Assembly (NCBI RefSeq): GCF_000758165.1
Contig: NZ_JNUP01000065.1
Coordinates: forward strand, 271,359-335,358
DNA: 64,000 bases
Source: Spirochaeta lutea
Lineage (GTDB): Bacteria > Spirochaetota > Spirochaetia > DSM-27196 > Salinispiraceae
Direction of reading: 5' to 3'
The notes under the pieces were generated by a model. That model made no database searches. It saw only the letters and a program-made list of their open reading frames with translations, and was not told the origin of the DNA. Positions 13,361 through 21,165 of this stretch are shown piece by piece. Position 1 is the first letter of the stretch, and every line of letters starts with the position of its first letter. Position numbers and translations under genes: made by a program.

Positions 13361-13422
13361 GGCCTCGGGGCTAATCCCCGGCTTGCACGGAATACCCATG
13401 GACCCTGCCCACCCCGGCGGGG

Positions 13423-13509
13423 TTCAGGGTGATTTTCATGCCCGGGGTCGTCTCATGTGCCGAAACCTAGGGTTGCTGGGAACTTTCAGGGTGATTTTCA
13501 TGCCCGGGG
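13423..13509. repeat. Two identical 25-bp copies of the dispersed GGTGATT repeat, 62 bp apart
   Basis: Positions 13423-13447 and 13485-13509 are identical (TTCAGGGTGATTTTCATG followed by CCCGGGG). The rest of the 62-bp unit differs. The same core recurs elsewhere, singly or paired. A GC-only hairpin at 13365-13379 lies before it. Confidence 0.85.
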
Positions 13510-13563
13510 CCCAAAAACGCCGGGAGGTTCTCCGGTCAATGCCGGAGAGATCCCGCGGATGAC

Positions 13564-14028
13564 CTATCCTATTTTAACGTCCTCACCGGATAGGAGATTG
13601 TTCACCTCCGAGTTTTGCGCGTCATCCATGATTTTCTGGAGGGTGATGCTGTCGAAAAAGCTGTTTATCTTTTCGCTGGCTTCTTTCCATACATTATGGA
13701 CCAGGCAGGTGTCCATTTTGGTGCAGGGGATGGCATCGTCGCTGCAGCTGGTACAGGGGGTGAGATCCAGTCCTTCGTCCACGGCTTCGAAGATGGCCCT
13801 GACGGTAATCTCCCGGGGTTGCTGGTGGAGGATGAATCCACCGCCGGGACCCCGGACGGAGCTGATGACCCCCGCTTTTTTTAGTTTAAAAAAGATTTGC
13901 TCCAGAAACTCAGGAGAGATTTCCTCTTCTGCGGCAATGGATTTGATTGCTTTTGGTTTGGTGGTGTCAGAAAGGGCGAGGTTCGTCATTGCGCGGAGCG
14001 CATACCGTCCCTTGGTAGTAATTCTCAT
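13564..14028 (-). CDS. Rrf2-family (IscR-like) transcriptional regulator
   Basis: 154 residues. Winged helix at the N-terminus (MRITTKGRYALRAM, then SIAAEEEISPEFLEQIFFKLKKAG and VRGPGGGF in the wing). Four Cys at about residues 100-115 (CTSC...PC...DTC) could bind an Fe-S cluster that senses iron, oxygen or nitric oxide. No isc or suf genes are adjacent, so its targets are unknown. Start with AAGGAACT Shine-Dalgarno. Confidence 0.92.
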   Translation of the reverse strand: MRITTKGRYALRAMTNLALSDTTKPKAIKSIAAEEEISPEFLEQIFFKLKKAGVISSVRGPGGGFILHQQPREITVRAIFEAVDEGLDLTPCTSCSDDAIPCTKMDTCLVHNVWKEASEKINSFFDSITLQKIMDDAQNSEVNNLLSGEDVKIG

Positions 14029-14059
14029 AGGTACAGTTCCTTATCTTGATTCTAATAGT

Positions 14060-14088
14060 AATGTATCCCGAAACCCCATAAATGGCAA
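14060..14088 (-). promoter_or_regulatory. Promoter of the Rrf2 regulator gene
   Basis: Minus strand TTGCCA (14083-14088), 17 bases, TACATT (14060-14065), about 31 bases before the start codon. The A+T-rich stretch over the expected transcription start (ATTAGAATCAAGAT) is a plausible autoregulatory site. I see nothing else in 14089-14314. Confidence 0.6.
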
Positions 14089-14314
14089 TCCATAGCCTTC
14101 CCGGACAGGCCAGGGGTAGTAATAGAGGTGTTGAGATAGATCCGGTTGGCGGTGAAGGGCGTAATATTCCCTTCGAGGCAGGGTTCGGGGGGGGCTTTGC
14201 ATCCCTTGGTACCGGGAGCCGGGGATCCTGATGGACCCCGGGTTCCTCGATTGTCGTTTTATTGGTATGGAGGGACCTGCAAATCGGGTGCTGCACGTCC
14301 CTCGGGGTGTGGTT

Positions 14315-14878
14315 CTAGCTGTTTACACGCTCAACGTAGTCGCCCGTTTCGGTGTTGACCATGATTTTTTCGCCCTCTTTGATGAAGATGGGGCATTTTA
14401 CCTGAAGGCCCGTCTCGCAGGTGACCAACTTGGTAGCACCGGTAACGGTATCACCCTTAATAGCCTCGGGAGCCTCAGTGACCACAAATACCATTTTCAT
14501 GGGTAGGATGATGTCGATGGCATTCGCCTCCCAGAATACGATTTTGTAGCTGTCGCCTTCTCTGAGATAGGGTGTTTTATCCTCCATGCCCTGGACCGGT
14601 ACCTCAAACTGGTCGTAGGTATCGTTGTCCATGAAGTGGAGCACCTCGCCGTCGGCATACATGTACTGGGCGTTTTTTTCGTGAACATCCGCTTCCTCGA
14701 CGTTGTCGTTGGATTTTACGGTTTCTTTGAGAACCGAGCCGTCCTTCAGGTTCTTGAGTTTGAGCCGGGAGAAGGCCGCACCCTTTCCGGGGTTAACAAA
14801 TTCCCGCTCTACTACCAGGTAGGGTGCACCCTTCATAATGAGGCACATTCCCTTGCTTATCTGACCGCCTTTTATCAT
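14315..14878 (-). CDS. efp: Translation elongation factor P
   Basis: 187 residues, the usual length. EF-P binds between the P and E sites of the ribosome and relieves stalling at proline runs. The modified-lysine loop reads NPGKGAAF (Lys near residue 32), the form lysylated by EpmA in other bacteria. The three beta-barrel domains are complete and end MVNTETGDYVERV. Start chosen from AAGGAAG eight bases upstream. The likely modifying enzyme EpmA is encoded 144 bases upstream on the same strand. Confidence 0.96.
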   Translation of the reverse strand: MIKGGQISKGMCLIMKGAPYLVVEREFVNPGKGAAFSRLKLKNLKDGSVLKETVKSNDNVEEADVHEKNAQYMYADGEVLHFMDNDTYDQFEVPVQGMEDKTPYLREGDSYKIVFWEANAIDIILPMKMVFVVTEAPEAIKGDTVTGATKLVTCETGLQVKCPIFIKEGEKIMVNTETGDYVERVNS

Positions 14879-15022
14879 TGTCGTATCTTCCTTCTTAGAA
14901 TTCGTGTGTGGTTGTTCATCCCGCCGACTGCCGCAGCTGCTGTGGGGCTTGATCTGTGATGGGATTCTGACAGTCTATCCTATTCAGCCGGGGGATGTCC
15001 AGCTGCGGGGATTTTCGGGGTA

Positions 15023-16099
15023 TTAGTCCCGATCCAGGCTGCTGTGGAGGGGAAAGAGGGTCACCTGGGCAATGTGGTCCAACCCCAGGGCGAGCATAAC
15101 CAGGCGGTCAATCCCCAGAGCACCCCCGGAACACCGGGGCAGGGATCCGGCTACGGAAACAAACTCCGGGTCGCCCTGAACGGGGCTGCCCTGACGGCGT
15201 AGCTGGGCAAGCTCCCGTTCCATGAACAGCCTGGTTACCCCGGGATCGCTTTCTTCGGTATAAACGTTGGCAACCTCCAACCCTCCCGCATAGAGCTCCC
15301 AGCGTTCAGCCCAGGGAGTACCAGGTTTGCGTTTTGCGGTACTGGGTACCAGGTAGGGATAGTCCAGGAGAACCAGCGGCCGGTCCTGGGGAAGCTCCGG
15401 TTCGATGTGGGTTAAAAAGATCCGCTGGAAGATGTCATCCCACGACTCATCGGGTTGAACACCCATATCCAGGCTGCTCGCCATGGCAGCCAACCCCGTC
15501 CGAGCCTGGTCGGGGTGATCAGGATCGGCGGCAGATGCCAGATCCCGGCCGAGGATCTGTGTGAAGGCGTCTTCCATGGTGAGGATATGGAAATCCCGGT
15601 GTAATCCCCCGGGGCCGGGCCAGGCCGAGGCGGAATCAAAACTACCGCCAGAGGGGGTTGGGGGCTCAGGGGCATGGAAATCACCCTGAATACCCAAGGG
15701 GAGGCTGGCAAAGAGTTCCTGGGTCAGGGCGATGGAATCACGGTAGTCTTTTTGGACGCTGTAGTATTCCAGCATGGTGAATTCCAGGGAATGGGCCCGG
15801 GTTAAGACCTCCTGGTTTCGGAAGCACGGAGAGATGGAAAAGAGATTTCCCCAATCCCGGGAGAGGAGCTGTTTGAGGTAGTATTCCGGGCTGGGCAGCA
15901 GGTACAGGGGCTGGGCCTCCCGGTCATCGGCACCGGGGATGCGGTAGGCGGTAGAGAATAGGGGAATGGTTGCCTCGGGGATGACCCTGGGGCTGAGGAT
16001 GGGCGGGGTAATTTCGAGGTAGTCCCGGCTGGTGAAAAAATCGCGGACCGCCTGGATGATCCGGGTCCGGGCGCGGTAGGTTTCGGGGCTCATGTTCAT
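15023..16099 (-). CDS. epmA: EF-P lysyltransferase (LysRS-like GenX/PoxA)
   Basis: A class II aminoacyl-tRNA-synthetase catalytic core without the anticodon-binding domain. In other bacteria this enzyme attaches (beta-)lysine to the EF-P loop Lys. Visible: motif 2 region FSISPCFRNQEVL...HSLEFTMLEYY and motif 3 GIDRLVMLALG at the C-terminus. At 358 residues it is longer than the usual ~325, because of an insert around residues 145-175 (GDFHAPEPPTPSGGSFDSA...) that contains a dispersed-repeat copy. TATACT (16106-16111) ends six bases before the ATG with no Shine-Dalgarno. Next gene downstream is efp. The aminomutase EpmB is not in the window. Confidence 0.93.
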   Translation of the reverse strand: MNMSPETYRARTRIIQAVRDFFTSRDYLEITPPILSPRVIPEATIPLFSTAYRIPGADDREAQPLYLLPSPEYYLKQLLSRDWGNLFSISPCFRNQEVLTRAHSLEFTMLEYYSVQKDYRDSIALTQELFASLPLGIQGDFHAPEPPTPSGGSFDSASAWPGPGGLHRDFHILTMEDAFTQILGRDLASAADPDHPDQARTGLAAMASSLDMGVQPDESWDDIFQRIFLTHIEPELPQDRPLVLLDYPYLVPSTAKRKPGTPWAERWELYAGGLEVANVYTEESDPGVTRLFMERELAQLRRQGSPVQGDPEFVSVAGSLPRCSGGALGIDRLVMLALGLDHIAQVTLFPLHSSLDRD

Positions 16100-16145
16100 G
16101 CCATGAGTATAGCGGTTAGCCGGCTTGTGGGCTACAATGCGGGGT

Positions 16146-17432
16146 ATGAGTATACAATTTTATAACCGTCGGGGTACGGGATCAATTAAGTGGGATAGGA
16201 TCGGTGAGGATGTGCTGCCCCTGTGGGTTGCGGATATGGATGTGGCCAGCCCGGAGGTGATAACTGAGGCGATCAGCCGCCGGTTGCAGCATCCGGTTTT
16301 TGGTTACACCGACCCGGATGATGAGTTTTTCCGGAGCTTTGCGGAGTGGACCGCCCGCCGCCAGGGTTGGCGGCCCGAGCGGAAATGGCAGCTCTATGCC
16401 CCGGGGATGATGCCCGCCGTCCGGGCCCTGGTGGCCGGGTTTGCTGAACCGAGTCAGGGGGTGATCGTTCAATCCCCGGTATACCATCCCTTTTTCACCG
16501 CGGTGACCGGCCAGGGGCGTAAGCTCTTGGAGAATCCCCTGGTACGCCGGGAGGATGGAGGGTACGAGATGAATCTCCGGGAACTTGAGCAGTTGGCGGC
16601 TCTGCCCGATGCCCGGGTACTCCTGCTCTGCTCCCCCCATAACCCCGTAGGCAGGGTTTGGACCGTCGGCGAGCTGGAGGCCATGATGAATATCGTGGTG
16701 GAGCATAATCTGGTGGTGGTGGCTGACGAAATTCACGGGGACCTTATATTGCCGGGGAACCGGTTTGAATCCCTGGGTCGGTTTTTGACCCGGGAACCCT
16801 GGGCTGACCGGGCTGAAGACTCGGTGGTGGTGCTCCAGTCTCCGGGAAAGACCTTCAATATACCGGGGCTGCCGAGCTGCCAGGCTGTGGCTGCCGGTGA
16901 AGGTCTCAGGCGGGGGGTGCGCCGGTCCTTCGAAGCGGCGGGGTTTGATATTTCTAATATTCTGAGCCTGGAGGCCTCCAAGGCGGGGTACCGGGGTGGC
17001 GATGCCTGGTTGGATGAGGTGATGGATCATGTGGCGGTAAACCGGGGGCTGCTTGCCCGGGGAGTGTCCCGCCTGGCGGCCCTGGTAGGAGCCGGTAATA
17101 GTCCGGGAGCCCTCCCGGAATCCGGGGACGCCCCGGGGCATGGGGTGACGGAAGCTGGGGGATCCTGGCTCAGCCCGGCCCAGGGAACCTATCTGGCCTG
17201 GTGGGATGCATCGCCCCTCTGCCGGTTTTTTAAGCTCGATGCGGAGCAGTTGAACCGCAGGATACGGGATGAGGCTGGGGTGTTTTTCAGCAGCGGACCC
17301 CAGTTCGGCGCCGGGGGGGAAGGGTTTCTCCGGGTTAATCTCGGGTGCTCCCGGGAGATGCTGAGGGAGGCTTTGGAACGTCTGGAGGCCTGGCTGACCA
17401 AGGTAGTGGCAGCGGAGCCAGGGGTCAGGTGA
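16146..17432 (+). CDS. PLP-dependent C-S lyase / aminotransferase of the MalY/PatB family
   Basis: Fold-type I PLP enzyme, probably a cystathionine beta-lyase splitting cystathionine or cysteine conjugates. Motifs: LPLWVADMDVASPEVI near the N-terminus, LLCSPHNPVGRVW, VVADEIHGDL, and the cofactor Lys in SPGKTFNIPGL. Start taken at MSIQFYNRRGTGSIKWD; TACAAT (16133-16138) ends seven bases before this ATG, a leaderless layout. An insert of about 25 residues (near 315-340, GNSPGALPESGDAPGHG) interrupts the conserved C-terminal domain before GTYLAWWD; its DNA is GC-rich and partly palindromic. A MalT-regulating role is possible but there is no evidence. Confidence 0.88.
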   Translation: MSIQFYNRRGTGSIKWDRIGEDVLPLWVADMDVASPEVITEAISRRLQHPVFGYTDPDDEFFRSFAEWTARRQGWRPERKWQLYAPGMMPAVRALVAGFAEPSQGVIVQSPVYHPFFTAVTGQGRKLLENPLVRREDGGYEMNLRELEQLAALPDARVLLLCSPHNPVGRVWTVGELEAMMNIVVEHNLVVVADEIHGDLILPGNRFESLGRFLTREPWADRAEDSVVVLQSPGKTFNIPGLPSCQAVAAGEGLRRGVRRSFEAAGFDISNILSLEASKAGYRGGDAWLDEVMDHVAVNRGLLARGVSRLAALVGAGNSPGALPESGDAPGHGVTEAGGSWLSPAQGTYLAWWDASPLCRFFKLDAEQLNRRIRDEAGVFFSSGPQFGAGGEGFLRVNLGCSREMLREALERLEAWLTKVVAAEPGVR

Positions 17433-17460
17433 GGCAGCGCCGGACGAGGGTGTAGAAGGG

Positions 17461-17537
17461 GCATTCGAATCACCCTTCGGTCTTGATCCATCGGATGTAA
17501 TCGCCACCGGGACTACCGGGGGCGTTCGAATCACCCT
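17461..17537. repeat. Pair of dispersed short repeats, 61 bp apart
   Basis: GCATTCGAATCACCCT at 17461-17476 and GCGTTCGAATCACCCT at 17522-17537, the inverse of the GGTGATT repeat. They lie between the C-S lyase gene and the second mscS. Confidence 0.75.
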
Positions 17538-17565
17538 CCCCGAAGCAGATCAGAACATGCAGACC

Positions 17566-18390
17566 CTAGGGCATGGGTGGTTCGGGGACCTGCTGAATTT
17601 GGTACTTGGGCATCTGGAAGGTGATGCCGGCCTGGGACAGCCGCTGGGTGAGCATGGTGAGGACGCTGTTCCGGGTAACCACGTAGTCGGTTTTGCTGAA
17701 CCAGACCCCGAAGAGCACCTCGATGCCCGATGGACCGAAGCCGGTAAAGAGGATGAGGGGCGCCGGTTCGTTCAGGCAGTAGATGTTCTGGGCATTTATA
17801 TCCTCCAGAATGCTGGTGACAAGGTCGGTATCGGCATCGAAGGCCAGGGTAAATTTGAAGTCCTGGCGGCGGATGGGAAACCGCGTAATGTTGGTAACCT
17901 CGGCGTTGAGTATTTTTTCGCTGGGGATTCGAATGTACTGGTTATCGAAGGTGCGAATCTTGACCGAGAGCAGGTCGATGGACTGGACGATGCCGGTTTT
18001 ATCCCCGACCTTGATGATATCCCCTACCACGAAGGGCTTTTCCGAGATCAGGAAGACGCCGCTGACCATATTCGAGAGGCTCGCCTGACTTGCAAAGCTC
18101 AGGGCAACCCCCAGGATTCCCGCAGCTCCCAAGAGGGGGGTGGCGTCGATTCCAAGGCTGGTAAGGGCGAAGAAAAATATGAGCAGCATCAGGGTGTATC
18201 GGACAAGTTTGTCGATGAGCATGCGGAGCTGGTCTGAGAGAGGCTTGAGCAGGTAGCGGCGGAGGATGAATCCCACAAATCGGGTAAGGATGTAGCCCCC
18301 TACCAGGATGAGTATGCCCTGGACCAGTTGGAGCAGGGTTTCGGTGGTGAGTAGGGTTTCAAAATTAACCGAGGATAGGAGGTTCTGCAT
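17566..18390 (-). CDS. MscS-family mechanosensitive channel, short form
   Basis: 274 residues, near the size of E. coli MscS: three transmembrane helices, pore helix region LLGAAGILGVALSFASQASLSNMVSG, then EKPFVVGDIIKVGDKTGIVQ in the beta domain. It would act as an osmotic safety valve. CACAAT (18398-18403) ends seven bases before the ATG, and no Shine-Dalgarno is seen. The next gene upstream on the same strand encodes a DUF432 protein, a known neighbour of mscS genes as I recall. Confidence 0.93.
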   Translation of the reverse strand: MQNLLSSVNFETLLTTETLLQLVQGILILVGGYILTRFVGFILRRYLLKPLSDQLRMLIDKLVRYTLMLLIFFFALTSLGIDATPLLGAAGILGVALSFASQASLSNMVSGVFLISEKPFVVGDIIKVGDKTGIVQSIDLLSVKIRTFDNQYIRIPSEKILNAEVTNITRFPIRRQDFKFTLAFDADTDLVTSILEDINAQNIYCLNEPAPLILFTGFGPSGIEVLFGVWFSKTDYVVTRNSVLTMLTQRLSQAGITFQMPKYQIQQVPEPPMP

Positions 18391-18725
18391 AGCTTCTATT
18401 GTGCATCAATTCGAGGAAAAAGTCTGCGGAAAAAGCTGCGGAAAGGGTCTGCCGGCGGGGATGGGGGCTCCCCGGGAATCCGGCGGGGGTGAGGCGTAGT
18501 TCCCCGGGGCTCCGGCCGGGGTTTGGTTCCAGGCGTTGACGGGGCTTGGTCCCTCCCTCGGGGGCTCCCCGGGGCTCCGGCGGGGGTGAGGGCCGCGGTT
18601 TGGTTCCGGGCCATTTCTTCGATGCTACCCACCAGGTTAGCAGAAGGCCGGGTTCGGAACTTGGCCGTTTATGCCTGAGGAGGCGCCGGGCTCGGCCGCT
18701 CCTCCCTCGTTCTTCGGGCCTGGAA
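18391..18725. repeat. G-rich non-coding stretch with imperfect direct repeats
   Basis: 335 bp without a convincing gene. GGGGGCTCCCCGGG and TCCGGCGGGGGTGAGG recur at 18463-18493 and 18559-18591, with a weaker version between them. Strand asymmetry is strong (G and T on the plus strand). An open frame at 18396-18632 codes only low-complexity Pro/Arg/Gly sequence. The segment separates the DUF432 gene from mscS and may hold a transcript processing or regulatory structure. Confidence 0.6.
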
Positions 18726-19550
18726 TTATAGACCCGTGATTTCTTTGAATCGGTCGAAGGTTTTTCGGATGGCGCCCTTGTTTGCAGGAACCCTGGCTGT
18801 CCGCAATCTGGTTGTTTTTCCCTGGGATTCTCTGGCCGGGGTCTTTTTTATGTCGATCTGGCTGAGCAGCTCCGCTCCCTTGTAGGTAACAGTAATCTGA
18901 TTCGTCCAGAGCTGTGTCTCCTCCTGATAGAGTTCCAGGTTTTCCACATGCAGACAGAGACGCTGAAACTGGAGGAGCTCCTTGGAGCTGTTCTTGATGG
19001 TCAGGGGACAGATGGCGGTGACCGGGTTTTTCTGGATTTCATCGGGGCTGCGGTGGAAGGGGGTGTCCAGGGCGTAGCATAGTTCACCCCCGGTGGTGTT
19101 CCCGAACCAGGTGTTGGAGAGCAGGGTCAGGGGGATCTCCTGGAAGATGGTCTGTTCCTTGGATTTCAGGGTGACAAGGTTGGCCCAAACGGGTATTGCG
19201 AGAAAAAACTGTGCCCACCGGCCGGGCAGCAGGGTGGAGGACATGCTGGGGCGTATGACCAGGGGACGGTCCGGGAGAGCCGGCAGCAGACCTAATTCAT
19301 CCTGTTGGAGGGTTACGAAGCGGCTCCAGCCGTTGACCTCCGGGGGATCCACAGGGATTGCCGCTTCCAGGGGTAGGTTATCGGTGGTGTGGTGGGTTGC
19401 TACGGGCAGGGCGTAGTCCTGGGCGTGCTGGGTGAGGACGAACCACTCGTCTGTGACGCGGCGTATCCAGAGTTCGCATTGGGGAAAGGACCAGTAGAGG
19501 CATGTGGTGTCATCAGTCCGGATGGGGCCCCATAAATCGGTGTTCTTCAT
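18726..19550 (-). CDS. DUF432-domain protein, probable partner of the adjacent mscS
   Basis: 274 residues, soluble. It begins LWGPIRTDDTTCLYWSFPQCELWIRR, typical of DUF432 as I remember it, and contains long beta-rich stretches ending in a basic Lys/Arg tail. The function of DUF432 is unknown. Genes of this family are often next to mechanosensitive-channel genes, as here (17566-18390, same strand). The promoter appears as TTAACC (19581-19586), 17 bases, TACCAT (19558-19563), then seven bases to the ATG: a leaderless layout. Confidence 0.7.
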   Translation of the reverse strand: MKNTDLWGPIRTDDTTCLYWSFPQCELWIRRVTDEWFVLTQHAQDYALPVATHHTTDNLPLEAAIPVDPPEVNGWSRFVTLQQDELGLLPALPDRPLVIRPSMSSTLLPGRWAQFFLAIPVWANLVTLKSKEQTIFQEIPLTLLSNTWFGNTTGGELCYALDTPFHRSPDEIQKNPVTAICPLTIKNSSKELLQFQRLCLHVENLELYQEETQLWTNQITVTYKGAELLSQIDIKKTPARESQGKTTRLRTARVPANKGAIRKTFDRFKEITGL

Positions 19551-19634
19551 GGCAGGAATGGTACATTCTTTTATGATTTTGGTTAAGCAGGGCCACGACC
19601 CCCCCTCGGTGGTAAAGGGGTTGTGAACTATTCA

Positions 19635-20384
19635 TCACATATCCGCCCGGGTGTACCGTTTTTGCAACAAGTCGGTAATACCGAAGAGAATCCACCCCAA
19701 GACTGAAAGGCCCAGAATTCCTGCGTACATATCCAAATAGTCGATTCTCATCCAGGCATCCATGGTGAAGAAGCCCAGGCCATGGCGGGTGAAAAAGGTC
19801 TCGGCAAAAAACAGTACAGCCAGGGCTGTGCCGATGCCGATGCGCAGGGCGGTAAAGAAGGCGGGCAGGATGGCCGGGATCAGCAGGAGGGTGACTTTTT
19901 TAAGCCCGCGGCCGCCCATGGTGGTAAAGGTTTCTATCAGCTCCCGGGGAATGCCTTTTGCAGCATCCCGGATGGCCAGTACAATCTGGAAGAACAGCAC
20001 CAGGGCAACGATGAGGACCCGGGAGAGTTCGCCGATGCCGAAGAGCAGGAACAGAACAGGTAATAGGGCGATTTTGGGAACCGGGAACAGAATGTAGAAT
20101 CCCGGGGTCATGAGGGTGTCGGCCAGGGGTTTTCGTCCGCTGAGAATGCCAAGAGGCAGGGCAAATAGACTCGCGATACCTACCCCGGCGAGGGTCCTTC
20201 CCAGGGTGGCCAGGCTGTGGATGATGAGCCGTCCCTGACTGGTAAGAAGCACAGCCCGAGCGAAGACGGCTTCCGGGGGCGGCAGGGCGCTACTGACGAT
20301 TCCCAGGGATACCAGCTTCCAGAGCAGGATCATGATACCCAGGGAGATCGTCCGGTGGAGCACGGTTTTTATGCTTCCGGGCAT
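19635..20384 (-). CDS. ABC transporter permease, SsuC/TauC type
   Basis: About 249 residues, six membrane helices and the EAA-loop signature of binding-protein-dependent permeases (FTTMGGRGLKKVTLLLIP). Start taken at MPGSIKTV, giving a 16-base overlap with the ATPase gene; an upstream in-frame start adds 12 residues. Last gene of a three-gene importer operon. The family imports sulfonates, nitrate, thiamine precursors or riboflavin; the substrate here is not evident. Confidence 0.92.
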   Translation of the reverse strand: MPGSIKTVLHRTISLGIMILLWKLVSLGIVSSALPPPEAVFARAVLLTSQGRLIIHSLATLGRTLAGVGIASLFALPLGILSGRKPLADTLMTPGFYILFPVPKIALLPVLFLLFGIGELSRVLIVALVLFFQIVLAIRDAAKGIPRELIETFTTMGGRGLKKVTLLLIPAILPAFFTALRIGIGTALAVLFFAETFFTRHGLGFFTMDAWMRIDYLDMYAGILGLSVLGWILFGITDLLQKRYTRADM

Positions 20385-21160
20385 TGCAGTTCCTCCAAGC
20401 GGGTTCGAATGGTCCTGCATCGGTGAAAGTACCCGGGGCTGGTACGCCCCTCCAGGGCAGAGGACCGGGGAGGTCTGGAGACAACCTGCGGGGTGGTTTT
20501 TTGGGGCGGGTCTACCGGTTCCCTAAGGATTTCCAGTCCCCGGGGGGTCAGTATCCCGATTTGGGTTCCCATTATGGCCGCTTCTTCAATGCTGTGGGTG
20601 ACCAGGATACAGCCAAGATTCCGGGATTGGATAAGGGAGGCGAGGAGGTCTTGCAGGGATTCCCGGGTCATGGCATCCAGGGCGGAGAAGGGTTCGTCCA
20701 ACAGCAGCAGTTTGGCCTGCCCTGCCAAGGCCCTGGCCAAGGCGGCCCGTTGCAGCTGTCCCCCGCTGAGCTGGGATGTGCGCCGGGTCGTGAAATCACC
20801 CAGATCAACACTATCCAAGGCCTGCCGGGCTGCGGCGATCCTGGGTTGTTTCTGTATGCCCTGGAGGGTAAGGGGCAGGGCTACGTTTTCCTCCAGGGAG
20901 AACCAGGGGAACAGGCTTGTGTGCTGGGGGATGAAGCTCATCTGGTGGGGTTTGTAGCTGCGGACAACCCTGCCTGAGGATGGCTGGTGAAGATCGGCAA
21001 GGGTCCGCAGAAGGGTGCTTTTCCCGCAACCCGAAATACCCAGTACGACAAGGCAGTCCCCGGGGTGTACAGATAGATTCACCCCACGAAATACCTCCGG
21101 GGCATCCCGATAGCCGGCGGAGAGGTTCTCTGCTTGCACCATTGCCGGGACAACTGCCAT
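20369..21160 (-). CDS. ABC transporter ATP-binding protein, SsuB/TauB type
   Basis: 263 residues with Walker A GISGCGKST, Q-loop, signature LSGGQLQRAALARAL, Walker B LLLLDEPFSALD and H-loop VTHSIEEA. It powers the importer formed with the permease that overlaps its 3' end and the binding protein five bases upstream. The last ~40 residues (VDPPQKTTPQVVSRPPRSSALEG...) are a low-complexity tail not usual in the family. Confidence 0.94.
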   Translation of the reverse strand: MAVVPAMVQAENLSAGYRDAPEVFRGVNLSVHPGDCLVVLGISGCGKSTLLRTLADLHQPSSGRVVRSYKPHQMSFIPQHTSLFPWFSLEENVALPLTLQGIQKQPRIAAARQALDSVDLGDFTTRRTSQLSGGQLQRAALARALAGQAKLLLLDEPFSALDAMTRESLQDLLASLIQSRNLGCILVTHSIEEAAIMGTQIGILTPRGLEILREPVDPPQKTTPQVVSRPPRSSALEGRTSPGYFHRCRTIRTRLEELQCPEA

Positions 21161-21165
21161 GGGGG

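Noticed and set aside
13365-13379. CGGGG-CTAAT-CCCCG as mcp terminator
   Set aside because: Short stem and no T run on either strand.
13434-13500. ATGAAAATCACC in the repeats as tiny genes
   Set aside because: Frames end within about 22 codons and arise from repeat sequence; no ribosome site.
13423-13509. Paired repeats as a mini CRISPR array
   Set aside because: Only two units, repeats also occur singly and inside genes, and no cas genes are in the window.
17461-17537. TTCGAATC motifs as tRNA T-arms
   Set aside because: No acceptor, D-arm or anticodon stem can be folded around them; the motif belongs to the short dispersed repeat.
18396-18632. Minus-strand 78-codon frame in the G-rich stretch
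   Set aside because: Low-complexity Pro/Arg/Gly sequence produced by repeat DNA; no start signal.
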